A stretch of DNA of 64,000 nucleotides from Chelatococcus asaccharovorans (GTDB lineage: Bacteria > Pseudomonadota > Alphaproteobacteria > Rhizobiales > Beijerinckiaceae). The position numbers and the translations under genes are program-made. The notes beneath the pieces were generated by a model. The model did no database searches. It had not been told where the DNA came from and was given only the letters and a program-made list of their open reading frames with translations. How positions within the stretch are numbered: the stretch's first letter is position 1; each line of letters begins with the position of its first letter. Shown here piece by piece: positions 41,141 to 49,119 of this stretch. The stretch covers positions 372,001 to 436,000 of the forward strand of contig NZ_QJJK01000003.1 in NCBI RefSeq assembly GCF_003201475.1, in the 5' to 3' direction.

Positions 41141-41623
41141 ATGGCCGTAGAAGCTGGATCCGCTGCCCCCGCGTTCGAGCTGATGACCGGCGCAAGCCAA
41201 CGCATCTCGCTTGCTTCGCTACGGGGCAGCAAAGTGGTCCTGTATTTCTACCCGAAGGACGACACCAGTGGCTGCACGAGAGAGGCGATCGCCTTCAATG
41301 CCTTGAAAGCGGACTTCGCCGCGGCCGACACCGCGATCGTGGGTGTTTCCGCAGATGACGTCGTCAGTCACGACAGGTTCAAAGCCAAGCACGGCCTCTC
41401 CCTGACGCTTGCCGCCGATCCCGAGAAATCTGCGATCGATGCTTATGGCGTCTGGGTGGAGAAGAGCATGTATGGCCGAAAGTATATGGGAATCGAGCGT
41501 GCTACCTTCCTCATCGACGAAACCGGCAAGGTGGCACAGGTTTGGCGCAAGGTGCGCGTCCCGGGCCATGCCGAGGAGGTGCTCGCGGCAGCGCGTTCGC
41601 TCGCGGCACGTGAGGCGTCCTGA
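41141..41623 (+). CDS. bcp: Thiol peroxidase of the BCP/PrxQ family
   Basis: A 160-residue cytoplasmic peroxiredoxin that reduces peroxides. The peroxidatic Cys45 lies in YPKDDTSGCTREAIAF. The second Cys found five residues later in E. coli BCP is absent, so this is a 1-Cys-like form that must use another resolving thiol. Other family features (GVSADDVVSHDRFKAKHGLSL, GVWVEKSMYGRKYMGIERATF) are intact. It precedes the M23 peptidase gene by about 117 bases. Confidence 0.95.
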   Translation: MAVEAGSAAPAFELMTGASQRISLASLRGSKVVLYFYPKDDTSGCTREAIAFNALKADFAAADTAIVGVSADDVVSHDRFKAKHGLSLTLAADPEKSAIDAYGVWVEKSMYGRKYMGIERATFLIDETGKVAQVWRKVRVPGHAEEVLAAARSLAAREAS

Positions 41624-41740
41624 CGCTCCAATCAATGACACCTTGGGTTGCATTTAATTTCAATAACAACCTTTTACGGTGATTTAACCGCGCGATGTCA
41701 TTAATTTCCGCGTGTCTGAGACAAGCGGGGACGAATCGGC

Positions 41741-43018
41741 ATGGCGGATCTCTGGGACCTGTTCGGAAAAGACGAACCGTTCAGGGACCTCGTTTTCCCG
41801 GAGCCGGCCAGACGCGAGTATATCTTCGTCGGCCGTCCCGTCGCGATTGCCTTCGCTGCAACCTTCATACTGGCGGTGGTCTGGGCCGCCGCGGCGACCT
41901 GGGCCTTTGCCTTCCGCGATGGACTCATCAGCAAGATGGTCTCGCGTCAGGCCGAGCTGCGTTACGAATATGAGGATCGCCTGCGCGATTTCCGTGGGCG
42001 GCTCGACGATGTCACCGACAAACAAGTGATCGACCAGGAGATCTATGACGAGCGCATCATGGATCTCCTCAAGCGCCAGGTGCAGCTTGAGGATCGCCAG
42101 TCCATGGTCGATTCCCTGATCAGGCAGGCCAACATGCCCGTCGGCGGCCCGATTGTCGCCAGCGATGCCGCCAGCGTGAGCGTCTTCACGCCGCCCGGAA
42201 CGCCACCAGCCAGCGGGGTGAGCATATCGCGGCCGCCAGCGGCTCCGCTCCTGCCGAGCAACCTTGGCTCGCCCCGCCTGCCGCCGCATTTCTCATCCGA
42301 CAAATACTCGCTTGGCGAACGTATCCTGCGGGCCAAGCGTTTTGCCGACGCCATGGACCAGCGCCATCTCACGACGCTTGCGGGGCTCAGCCAGCACGCC
42401 CGGCGCAATGCATCCCTGTTGAAGGGCGTGATCGCGGAGGTGGGTCTCGACGCCGACACGCTCATCGGCGTCAACAAGCGGCCTGCACAGGGTGGACCGC
42501 TCCTCGGCCTCGATCAGGCGAGGACCGATCCCTTTACGCGCTCCGCCCTGACCACCCAGCTCGACCTGACGACGCTCGAGCGGCTGCGCCGCACCGTTGA
42601 CAGCTTGCCCCTGCGGCGGCCTGGCCTCGATTCCGCAATCACGAGCGGCTTCGGCGTGCGCACGGATCCCTTCACCCGCGGGCTCGCGCTGCATTCCGGC
42701 ATCGACTTCGCCCAGCCGGAGGGAATGCCGGTGTTTCCCACGGGCGCGGGACGCGTAACCACCGCGGACTACACGGGCGGATATGGCAAGATGGTGGAGG
42801 TCGACCACGGCAACGGGGTCGTCACCCGCTATGCGCATCTCTCGGAGATCGACGTGCGTCCAGGCGCGATCGTCACGGTCGATACGCAAATCGGCAGGGT
42901 TGGCAGCACAGGACGCTCGACCGGGTCCCATCTGCACTACGAGACGCGGATCGGCGGCGACGCCGTCAACCCGACACGCTTTCTGCGTGCCGCCGATCTT
43001 TTGGCCGAGATCCGTTGA
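41741..43018 (+). CDS. Membrane-anchored M23 (LytM) family peptidase
   Basis: A 425-residue protein with a short cytoplasmic N-terminus, one membrane helix (about residues 32-56), a coiled-coil segment (VSRQAELRYEYEDRLRDFRG to about residue 125), a Pro-rich linker and a C-terminal M23 domain. The zinc site is complete: His318 and Asp322 in HSGID, and the HLH pair His397/His399 in GSHLHYE. It should act on peptidoglycan cross-links in the periplasm, either as an endopeptidase or as an amidase activator. The complete ligand set favours an active enzyme. Confidence 0.93.
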   Translation: MADLWDLFGKDEPFRDLVFPEPARREYIFVGRPVAIAFAATFILAVVWAAAATWAFAFRDGLISKMVSRQAELRYEYEDRLRDFRGRLDDVTDKQVIDQEIYDERIMDLLKRQVQLEDRQSMVDSLIRQANMPVGGPIVASDAASVSVFTPPGTPPASGVSISRPPAAPLLPSNLGSPRLPPHFSSDKYSLGERILRAKRFADAMDQRHLTTLAGLSQHARRNASLLKGVIAEVGLDADTLIGVNKRPAQGGPLLGLDQARTDPFTRSALTTQLDLTTLERLRRTVDSLPLRRPGLDSAITSGFGVRTDPFTRGLALHSGIDFAQPEGMPVFPTGAGRVTTADYTGGYGKMVEVDHGNGVVTRYAHLSEIDVRPGAIVTVDTQIGRVGSTGRSTGSHLHYETRIGGDAVNPTRFLRAADLLAEIR

Positions 43019-43102
43019 GAGCCCTCGGCGGGACGATCGCTCGCTTGACCTCTGACGCGAGGCATCCGGGCGATCGACTGCCGGTCGTCGGGGCTATCCG
43101 TG

Positions 43103-44231
43103 CTAGTCGATATCCTCGACCTTGTCAGCGGCGCCGTAGATGCGCGCAGCAAGCGATGCCTCGATGAAGGGATCGAGCTCTCCGTCGAGCACGTCGTAGG
43201 GTGTGCCGGAGGTCACCCCCGTGCGCAGGTCCTTGACGAGCTGGTAGGGCTGCAGCACGTAGGACCGGATCTGGTGTCCCCATCCGATCTCGCTCTTCGA
43301 AGCGGCTTCCGCGGACGCAGCCTCCTCGCGCTTCTTCAACTCGAGCTCGTAGAGCCGCGCGCGCAACATGTTCCATGCCGTCGCGCGGTTCTTGTGCTGC
43401 GACCGTTCGTTCTGGCAGGCCGCGACGATTCCGGTCGGAATATGGGTGATACGCACCGCCGAATCCGTCGTATTGACGTGCTGCCCGCCGGCGCCCGACG
43501 AGCGATAGGTATCGATCCGGCAGTCGGATTCCTTGATGTCGATCTCGATGCGGTCATCGATGACCGGATAGACCCATGCCGAGGCAAAGCTCGTATGACG
43601 CCGCGCGTTGGAATCGAAGGGTGAAATCCGGACGAGCCGATGGACGCCCGATTCCGTCTTCAGCCAGCCATAGGCGTTGTGCCCCTTGATCATCAGCGTT
43701 GCCGACTTGATCCCGGCCTCTTCGCCGTCGGTCTCCTCGATGAGCTCGACTTTGTAACCCTTGCGCTCGCCCCAGCGGGCGTACATCCGCATGAGCATAC
43801 GCGCCCAATCCTGGCTCTCGGTGCCGCCGGCACCGGAGTGGATCTCGACATAGGTATCGTTCTGGTCCGCCTCGCCGGACAGCAGCGTCTCGACCTGGCG
43901 GCGCGCAACTTCCGCCTGCAGCGCGCGGATGGCGCCCTCACCCTCGGTGATGACGGTATCGTCCTCCTCCATCTCCCCCAGCTCGATGAGGGTGATGGCA
44001 TCGTCGAGTTCGCGTTCGATGCGGGCGATCGCCGACAGACGGTCCTCAAGTTCCGTCCGCTCGCGCATCATCTTCTGCGCGGCTTCGCCATCGTTCCAGA
44101 AATTTGGATCTTCCGAGAGAGCGTTCAGCTCTTCCAGACGTTTTGTGGCAGCATCCCAGTCAAAGATGCCTCCTCAGCAGTCCCACGGACTGCTTGGTGG
44201 TTTCGACGAGAGCTTCGATCTCGGCTCGCAT
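43103..44231 (-). CDS. prfB: Peptide chain release factor 2, with programmed +1 frameshift
   Basis: RF2 ends translation at UGA and UAA. Translation starts at ATG 44231 and reads 23 codons ([13 protein letters not shown]...RRHL) to an in-frame TGA at 44160-44162. A +1 shift at CTT TGA C then continues [13 protein letters not shown] and runs to the stop at 43103, giving about 375 residues. AGGAGG three bases before the CTT is the ribosome-pausing element. The protein has the stop-recognition motif SPF ([12 protein letters not shown]) and the catalytic GGQ ([12 protein letters not shown]). The break is a regulatory device, not a pseudogene. mrcA lies upstream on the same strand. Confidence 0.95.
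44160..44174 (-). promoter_or_regulatory. RF2 autoregulatory frameshift signal
   Basis: On the minus strand the sequence AGGAGG CAT CTT TGA C combines an internal Shine-Dalgarno (44169-44174), the slippery CTT and an in-frame TGA. Spacing is the same as in E. coli prfB. Low RF2 lets ribosomes shift +1 and make more RF2. Confidence 0.95.
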
Positions 44232-44420
44232 GGCTGCACAATATCTCTGTGAAGGGTCCGTCGCACGCGCGACCCTGTGCTCATAGAGCATCGGGCCGGC
44301 GACTGTAAACCGCGGGGAAGCGTGATGCTGTGCAAGGAGATAGGAGGCTGCGACATCGTTTCAACGACGACGTCGCATCCCCGGTCGAAGGACCATCTCG
44401 GCGCGCGAGCTTGCCCGCCG

Positions 44421-46871
44421 TCAGTACAATCCGCCCGTACCGGCGCCGACACCACCGCCACGCCCGGCGGAATCGCCCGGCACGGCGCCCGTCGTTTCGC
44501 CGCCGTTGGCGGCCATGGCATAGCCGTCAGGCGGGGCCGTGCCCGGCTTGAACGCCTCGAGGATGGTTCCCTTGCTGCCACCCGAGCTGCGCTGGCCGGA
44601 ATGGGCATCGACCTGGATCAGCTTGATGCCCGGCGGGACGCGGAAAGGCGTGGCCGGCTTGTCCTTCAGCGCCATTGTCATGAAATCGCGGAAGATCGGT
44701 GCGGCGAGAACGCCGGCGGACACGCGTCCGCCGAGCGAGCGCGGCTTGTCGTAGCCGAGGAACACGCCGACCGCGAGATCCGGCGAGAAGCCAACGAACC
44801 ACACGTCCTTGGCATCGTTGCTGGTGCCGGTCTTGCCGGCGAGCGGCTTGCCGACGCTCTTGACAACGGTGCCGGTGCCGCGCTGCACCGCCCCTTCCAG
44901 AATGGACACGATCTGGTAGGCCGTCAGCGGATCGAGCACCTGCTCGCGCTTGTCGACCAGGGTCGGCTCGCGTTGATCTGACCAGGCGTCCGCATTGCAG
45001 CTGACGCACTGGCGCTCATCATGCCGATAGACCGTCTTGCCCCAGCGATCCTGGATGCGGTCGATCAAGGTCGGCTTGATGCGGCGACCGCCGTTCACGA
45101 ACATCGAATAGGCCGTCGTCATGCGCAGAACGGTCGTCTCGCCAGCGCCGAGTGCCATCGATAACAGCTGCGGCATGTCGTCATACACGCCGAAACGCTT
45201 GGCATACTCGGAGACGAGTGGCATGCCGACGTCATGCGCCAGCCGGACGGTCATGAGGTTCTTCGACTGTTCGATGCCGTAGCGCAGCGTGCGCGGGCCG
45301 GCGAATTTCCTGTTGTAGTTCTCAGGGCGCCACACGCCGAGACCGGGGCCCTGGTCCAGTTCGAACGCCCCGTCGACGACGATGCTCGACGGCGTATAGC
45401 CGTTGTCCAGGGCCGTCGCGTAGACGAAAGGCTTGAACGAGGAACCCGGCTGGCGCCAGGCCTGCGTTGCGCGGTTGAACTCGCTCTGGTCGAAGGAGAA
45501 GCCGCCGACCATGGCGAAGACGCGCCCGGTATTCGGATCCATCGCGACCAGGGCGCCGCTGATCTCGGGAATCTGGCGCAAGCGGAACTGGCCGCTGCGG
45601 CTATCGACGGGCTCGGCATAAATCACGTCGCCAGGCTGGAGCGCCGCATTCACACGCCCCTTGCGCGTCCAGCGGATACCATCGAGCCCGATCACGCCGG
45701 TCCGGCGCTCGGTATTGACGGCACCGGAGGCCTCGCGCCGCGGCTGAAGGCCGATCGTCGCCTTCTGCGCATCGGCGGTCAGAACCACGGCGAGCTGCCA
45801 GGGCTTGACGTCTCCGAATGACTTGATCTGGGCGAGCGCCTCGCCCCATTCGCCGCTCGCCAGGTCGATGCGCTGCTGGGCGCCCCGCCAGCCGTGCGAT
45901 TCATCATAACGCACGAGCCCGTCCACGAGGGCCTTGCGCGCCATGACCTGCATGGTCGGATCAAGCGTGGTTCGCACGGACAGGCCGCCCTCGTAGAGCT
46001 CCTTCTCGCCGTAACGCTCCGCAAGCTCGCGCCGGACCTCTTCGGTGAAGAAGCCGGCAACGGCCGAACTTTCCGGCAACGAGCGGGGCGAGACGTCGAG
46101 CGGCGACGCCTTGGCCTTGTCGCCATCAGCGCGCGAGACATAGCCGTTCTCGACCATGCGATCGATCACCCAGTTGCGGCGTTCGATCGCGGCTTCACGC
46201 TGCCGGAAGGGATGGTAGTTCGTCGGCGCCTTGGGCAGCGCCGCGAGATAGGCGGCTTCGGGCAAGGTCAGTTCGTTGACCGATTTGCCGAAATAATTGA
46301 GGGCAGCCGCGGCCACGCCATAGTTGCCGGGTCCACCGCCTGCCGTGCCGAGATAAATCTCGTTGAGATAGAGCTCGAGAATGCGGTCCTTCGAATAGAC
46401 CGACTCCATGCGCAGCGAGAGGATCAGTTCCTTGATCTTGCGCTCATAGGTCTGCTCGTTCGTGAGCAGGAAGTTCTTCGCCACCTGCTGCGTGATCGTC
46501 GAGGCGCCCTGCTGGCGACGGCCGCCGCTGCGCAGGTTGTTGACCGCGGCGCGTGCCACGCCCTCGGGATCGACGCCGCCGTGCTTGTAGAAGTTCTTGT
46601 CCTCGGCGGAGAGGAACGCCGCAACCACGAGCGGCGGAATGGCCTGGATGGGGAGGAACAGCCTGCGCTCACGCGAGTACTCGGCCAGGATAGCGCCATC
46701 GCCCGCGTGGACGCGGGTCGTGACCATCGGCTCGTAGTCGGCGAGCTGCGTGTAGTCCGGCAAATCCCGCGAATAGTGGTGGAAGACGTAGCCAACGACG
46801 CCAGCACCGATCAGGAACAGGATAGCGCCTGCCGTGAACGCAAAACCGATAAAGCGCAGAATCAGTCGCAT
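44421..46871 (-). CDS. mrcA: Penicillin-binding protein 1A
   Basis: A bifunctional peptidoglycan synthase of 816 residues, anchored by one N-terminal membrane helix (about residues 8-30). The GT51 glycosyltransferase has its catalytic Glu90 in FLSAEDKNFYKHGG and QGASTITQQVAKN. The OB-like insertion is present. The transpeptidase has SSFK (PGSSFKPFVYATAL), the SKN motif (EQSKNLMTVRL) and KTGT (LAGKTGTSNDAKD). The C-terminal tail is Gly/Pro-rich. It lies between amiC-type and prfB genes, all on the minus strand. Confidence 0.96.
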   Translation of the reverse strand: MRLILRFIGFAFTAGAILFLIGAGVVGYVFHHYSRDLPDYTQLADYEPMVTTRVHAGDGAILAEYSRERRLFLPIQAIPPLVVAAFLSAEDKNFYKHGGVDPEGVARAAVNNLRSGGRRQQGASTITQQVAKNFLLTNEQTYERKIKELILSLRMESVYSKDRILELYLNEIYLGTAGGGPGNYGVAAAALNYFGKSVNELTLPEAAYLAALPKAPTNYHPFRQREAAIERRNWVIDRMVENGYVSRADGDKAKASPLDVSPRSLPESSAVAGFFTEEVRRELAERYGEKELYEGGLSVRTTLDPTMQVMARKALVDGLVRYDESHGWRGAQQRIDLASGEWGEALAQIKSFGDVKPWQLAVVLTADAQKATIGLQPRREASGAVNTERRTGVIGLDGIRWTRKGRVNAALQPGDVIYAEPVDSRSGQFRLRQIPEISGALVAMDPNTGRVFAMVGGFSFDQSEFNRATQAWRQPGSSFKPFVYATALDNGYTPSSIVVDGAFELDQGPGLGVWRPENYNRKFAGPRTLRYGIEQSKNLMTVRLAHDVGMPLVSEYAKRFGVYDDMPQLLSMALGAGETTVLRMTTAYSMFVNGGRRIKPTLIDRIQDRWGKTVYRHDERQCVSCNADAWSDQREPTLVDKREQVLDPLTAYQIVSILEGAVQRGTGTVVKSVGKPLAGKTGTSNDAKDVWFVGFSPDLAVGVFLGYDKPRSLGGRVSAGVLAAPIFRDFMTMALKDKPATPFRVPPGIKLIQVDAHSGQRSSGGSKGTILEAFKPGTAPPDGYAMAANGGETTGAVPGDSAGRGGGVGAGTGGLY

Positions 46872-47030
46872 AGAATTGGTCCAAAGCCGACGCCGGAAGG
46901 GTGTGACACGAGCCCCCTCCCAACAACCTGTCGATCAGTCGTCCCGCCAGCCCCCAAACGTTTACTTCTACCATAAGGAGAAGCAAATGTGCCAGCGTAG
47001 CGGATGTGTACCCTGCTACATCTCCGACAA

Positions 47031-48368
47031 CTATGGAGAAAAGGCGACACCACCCGCTTTTTCCGTCGGAGCGCGCTGGGAAAAGTAGCGGCGGACAGCC
47101 TCGGTCAAGGCGTTGGCCGCCTCGTTCTGCCACGCGTCCGAGACCAGGAGCGCTGCATCCTTGGCGCTTGAAAGATAACCCAGCTCAATCAGTACCGAGG
47201 GTACGTCCGGGGCCTTCAGCACACGGAATCCCGCCGAACGATGCGGGTTCTTGTTCAGGAGAACCGTACCCTTGAAGCTATCGATCACATTTCCGGCAAA
47301 AGAGCTCGAGAAGGTCCGCGTCTCGCGTTTCGTAAGGTCCGCCAGGATCCCGACGATGTCGTCCGGATCTTCCGCTGCCTCCACGCCGGCGATCTGGTCG
47401 GCCAGGTTTTCCTTGTCGGCGAGCCGAGCCGATTCGAGATCCGTGGCGAGGTCGGCGCCGGTATAGACTGTCGCCCCACGCACCCCCGCACCCGATCCGA
47501 GCGTATCGGCATGGATCGAGACGAACAGGTCGGCGCCCGCCTGGCGCGCCATGCGTGTGCGGGCGCCGAGCGCGATGAAGGTATCCGTCGTGCGTGTCAT
47601 CATCACCCGATAGCGGCCGCTCTCTTCGAGCCGTTCACGCAGGCGCTGGGCAAAGGCGAAGACGACATCCTTCTCCAGGACGCCATCGCCCGTCTGGGCG
47701 CCGGGATCAATTCCCCCATGGCCGGGATCGATCACCACGAGCGGCAACGCGTCGTTCTTGGGGCCACGGGCCACCGGCTTGACCGTGTCCTCGGGCTCGG
47801 CCGGCAGGCTGTCGCCGGAATCGACCATCGGTCGCAGGGCAGCCTTCCGATAGGCCGCACGCGTGGCCTTGTTCAGTTCGATCACGAGTTCAGCGCCGGC
47901 GCCGGTCGTCACGGTCTCGACGCGGCTGACGAGCGCCGGCTCGCGCAGGTCGATGACGATGCGCGAACGCTCCGGCGCAAAGAGGCCGAATCGGAACGAG
48001 CCGATGAAGTTTCCTTTGCCTGAGGGCTGACGCCCGACAGTCTTGGGCAACTGAAAGTTGACCTCGGGCAGGTCGATGATGACCCGGTCCGGCCGTTCCA
48101 GGAGAAAAGCCTTCGCCGTCACGGCCGCGGTGAGCGTAAAGGTCAGCCGCGCCATATCCTTTCGCGCATCCACCGCAACGGCCGTCGCGCGGACCATATG
48201 CGCCTGCCGTGCGGCCACCTCGGCGGCCCGCCCCTCGACCGCCCGTCCCTCGACCGCCCGCCCTTCGACCGCCTCGGCGCGCGCGGGATAGCCCCACATC
48301 GGCAGCAGAAGCGCCGCGGCCACGGCGAAACGCGCTAAGCGTCGAAGTGTTTCAGTCGTTGTGCGCAC
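47031..48368 (-). CDS. N-acetylmuramoyl-L-alanine amidase, AmiC type
   Basis: A periplasmic zinc amidase that removes stem peptides from peptidoglycan during cell separation. The 445-residue product has a signal peptide (about residues 1-31, ending PARA), a short run of EGRAV repeats, an AMIN targeting domain (RLTFTLTAAVTAKAFLLERPDRVIIDLP) and an Amidase_3 domain with VIDPGHGGIDPGA, LEKDVVFAF, SIHAD and LIELGYLSS, so the zinc and catalytic residues are all there. It lies directly upstream of mrcA on the same strand, a logical pairing of wall cleavage and synthesis. Confidence 0.95.
   Translation of the reverse strand: MRTTTETLRRLARFAVAAALLLPMWGYPARAEAVEGRAVEGRAVEGRAAEVAARQAHMVRATAVAVDARKDMARLTFTLTAAVTAKAFLLERPDRVIIDLPEVNFQLPKTVGRQPSGKGNFIGSFRFGLFAPERSRIVIDLREPALVSRVETVTTGAGAELVIELNKATRAAYRKAALRPMVDSGDSLPAEPEDTVKPVARGPKNDALPLVVIDPGHGGIDPGAQTGDGVLEKDVVFAFAQRLRERLEESGRYRVMMTRTTDTFIALGARTRMARQAGADLFVSIHADTLGSGAGVRGATVYTGADLATDLESARLADKENLADQIAGVEAAEDPDDIVGILADLTKRETRTFSSSFAGNVIDSFKGTVLLNKNPHRSAGFRVLKAPDVPSVLIELGYLSSAKDAALLVSDAWQNEAANALTEAVRRYFSQRAPTEKAGGVAFSP
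48225..48275 (+). repeat. 15-bp tandem repeats in the amidase gene
   Basis: About three copies of a unit near ccctcgaccgcccgt encode Glu-Gly-Arg-Ala-Val repeats just after the signal peptide. The unit is a multiple of three, so copy changes keep the frame. Confidence 0.8.
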
Positions 48369-49119
48369 AAGGCATCCGTATCATTCGCGCTCCATCGCCC
48401 GCGCCGGCTGTGATCAACACCCTTGGCCGACGCCCGCGAAGCTTGTGATCCGCCCCACTGTGTAAGGCATACGCCACCGATGGTTAACCAATCATTCAGG
48501 CTCATTGACGGTTTGGAAACAGCGTTGCACGCATATCACCTTGTGGATGACGCTTGCCAAAGGCGGCTATGCATCTGTAATGAAATCATGTCTCCGTTCT
48601 GGTATACGCGCGGCGCCCTCACAGGGATCCACGCGGTGGCTACCAGGTCTGCAGAGAGGCTGGGCCCGTCATCGCCTGCCCCTGCCAGCCCGGTACATCG
48701 GTACGGATTTGAAATAAGGGCCGCGGTGTCGCCGTGGCCGCTCGCCCGATCCGGTCTCCGGATTGGGTGGGATCCGTGAGTTAAAGGCTTGGAGGATATG
48801 GGCAGTTCCCCGGATCGGGCACGCCTCGCAACAAGGCTCGCCGTCGCTGATGCGGCAGCGGCTGTTGCGCACCCGTCCGCGTTTCAAAACTGCCCGCGTC
48901 TTCCAGACCCTTGTGCATTTCACCCTTCGCATCCAACTGGCGCCGGCCTCCCCCGGCGCGTCAGCGTGCTTTCGCGTGTCACCGCCGCTCCGGCGGGTTG
49001 GACTGGCAGATTGTTCCGGATTGGCAGGCCGTCGCTCGACAGCGGCGCCATGGCCTTCAGCACCAAGACGTCCAGACCTATGACTCTCCGCGCGACGGCC
49101 GCCCTTACGAGAGTTAGCA
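48369..49119. other. Long leader region upstream of rne
   Basis: About 750 bases between divergent genes with no supported gene. Open frames on the plus strand here have poor codon sense. By analogy with E. coli, rne may have a long, structured 5' leader used for autoregulation. TTAACC-type half-site sequence (atggttaacc, 48480-48489) lies near the amidase end, but I cannot show it is used. Confidence 0.45.

Noticed and set aside
41690-41740. CtrA box (TTAA-n7-TTAA) before the M23 peptidase gene
   Set aside because: Two TTAA sequences are present, but the spacing is 13 bases rather than 7.
44071-44231. prfB as a truncated gene starting at 44071, or as a pseudogene because of the TGA at 44160
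   Set aside because: The TGA is part of a complete RF2 frameshift signal, and the upstream leader encodes the normal RF2 N-terminus.
48763-49083. A 106-codon plus-strand frame in the rne leader
   Set aside because: No ribosome-binding site, no motif, and overlapping frames of similar length exist on both strands.
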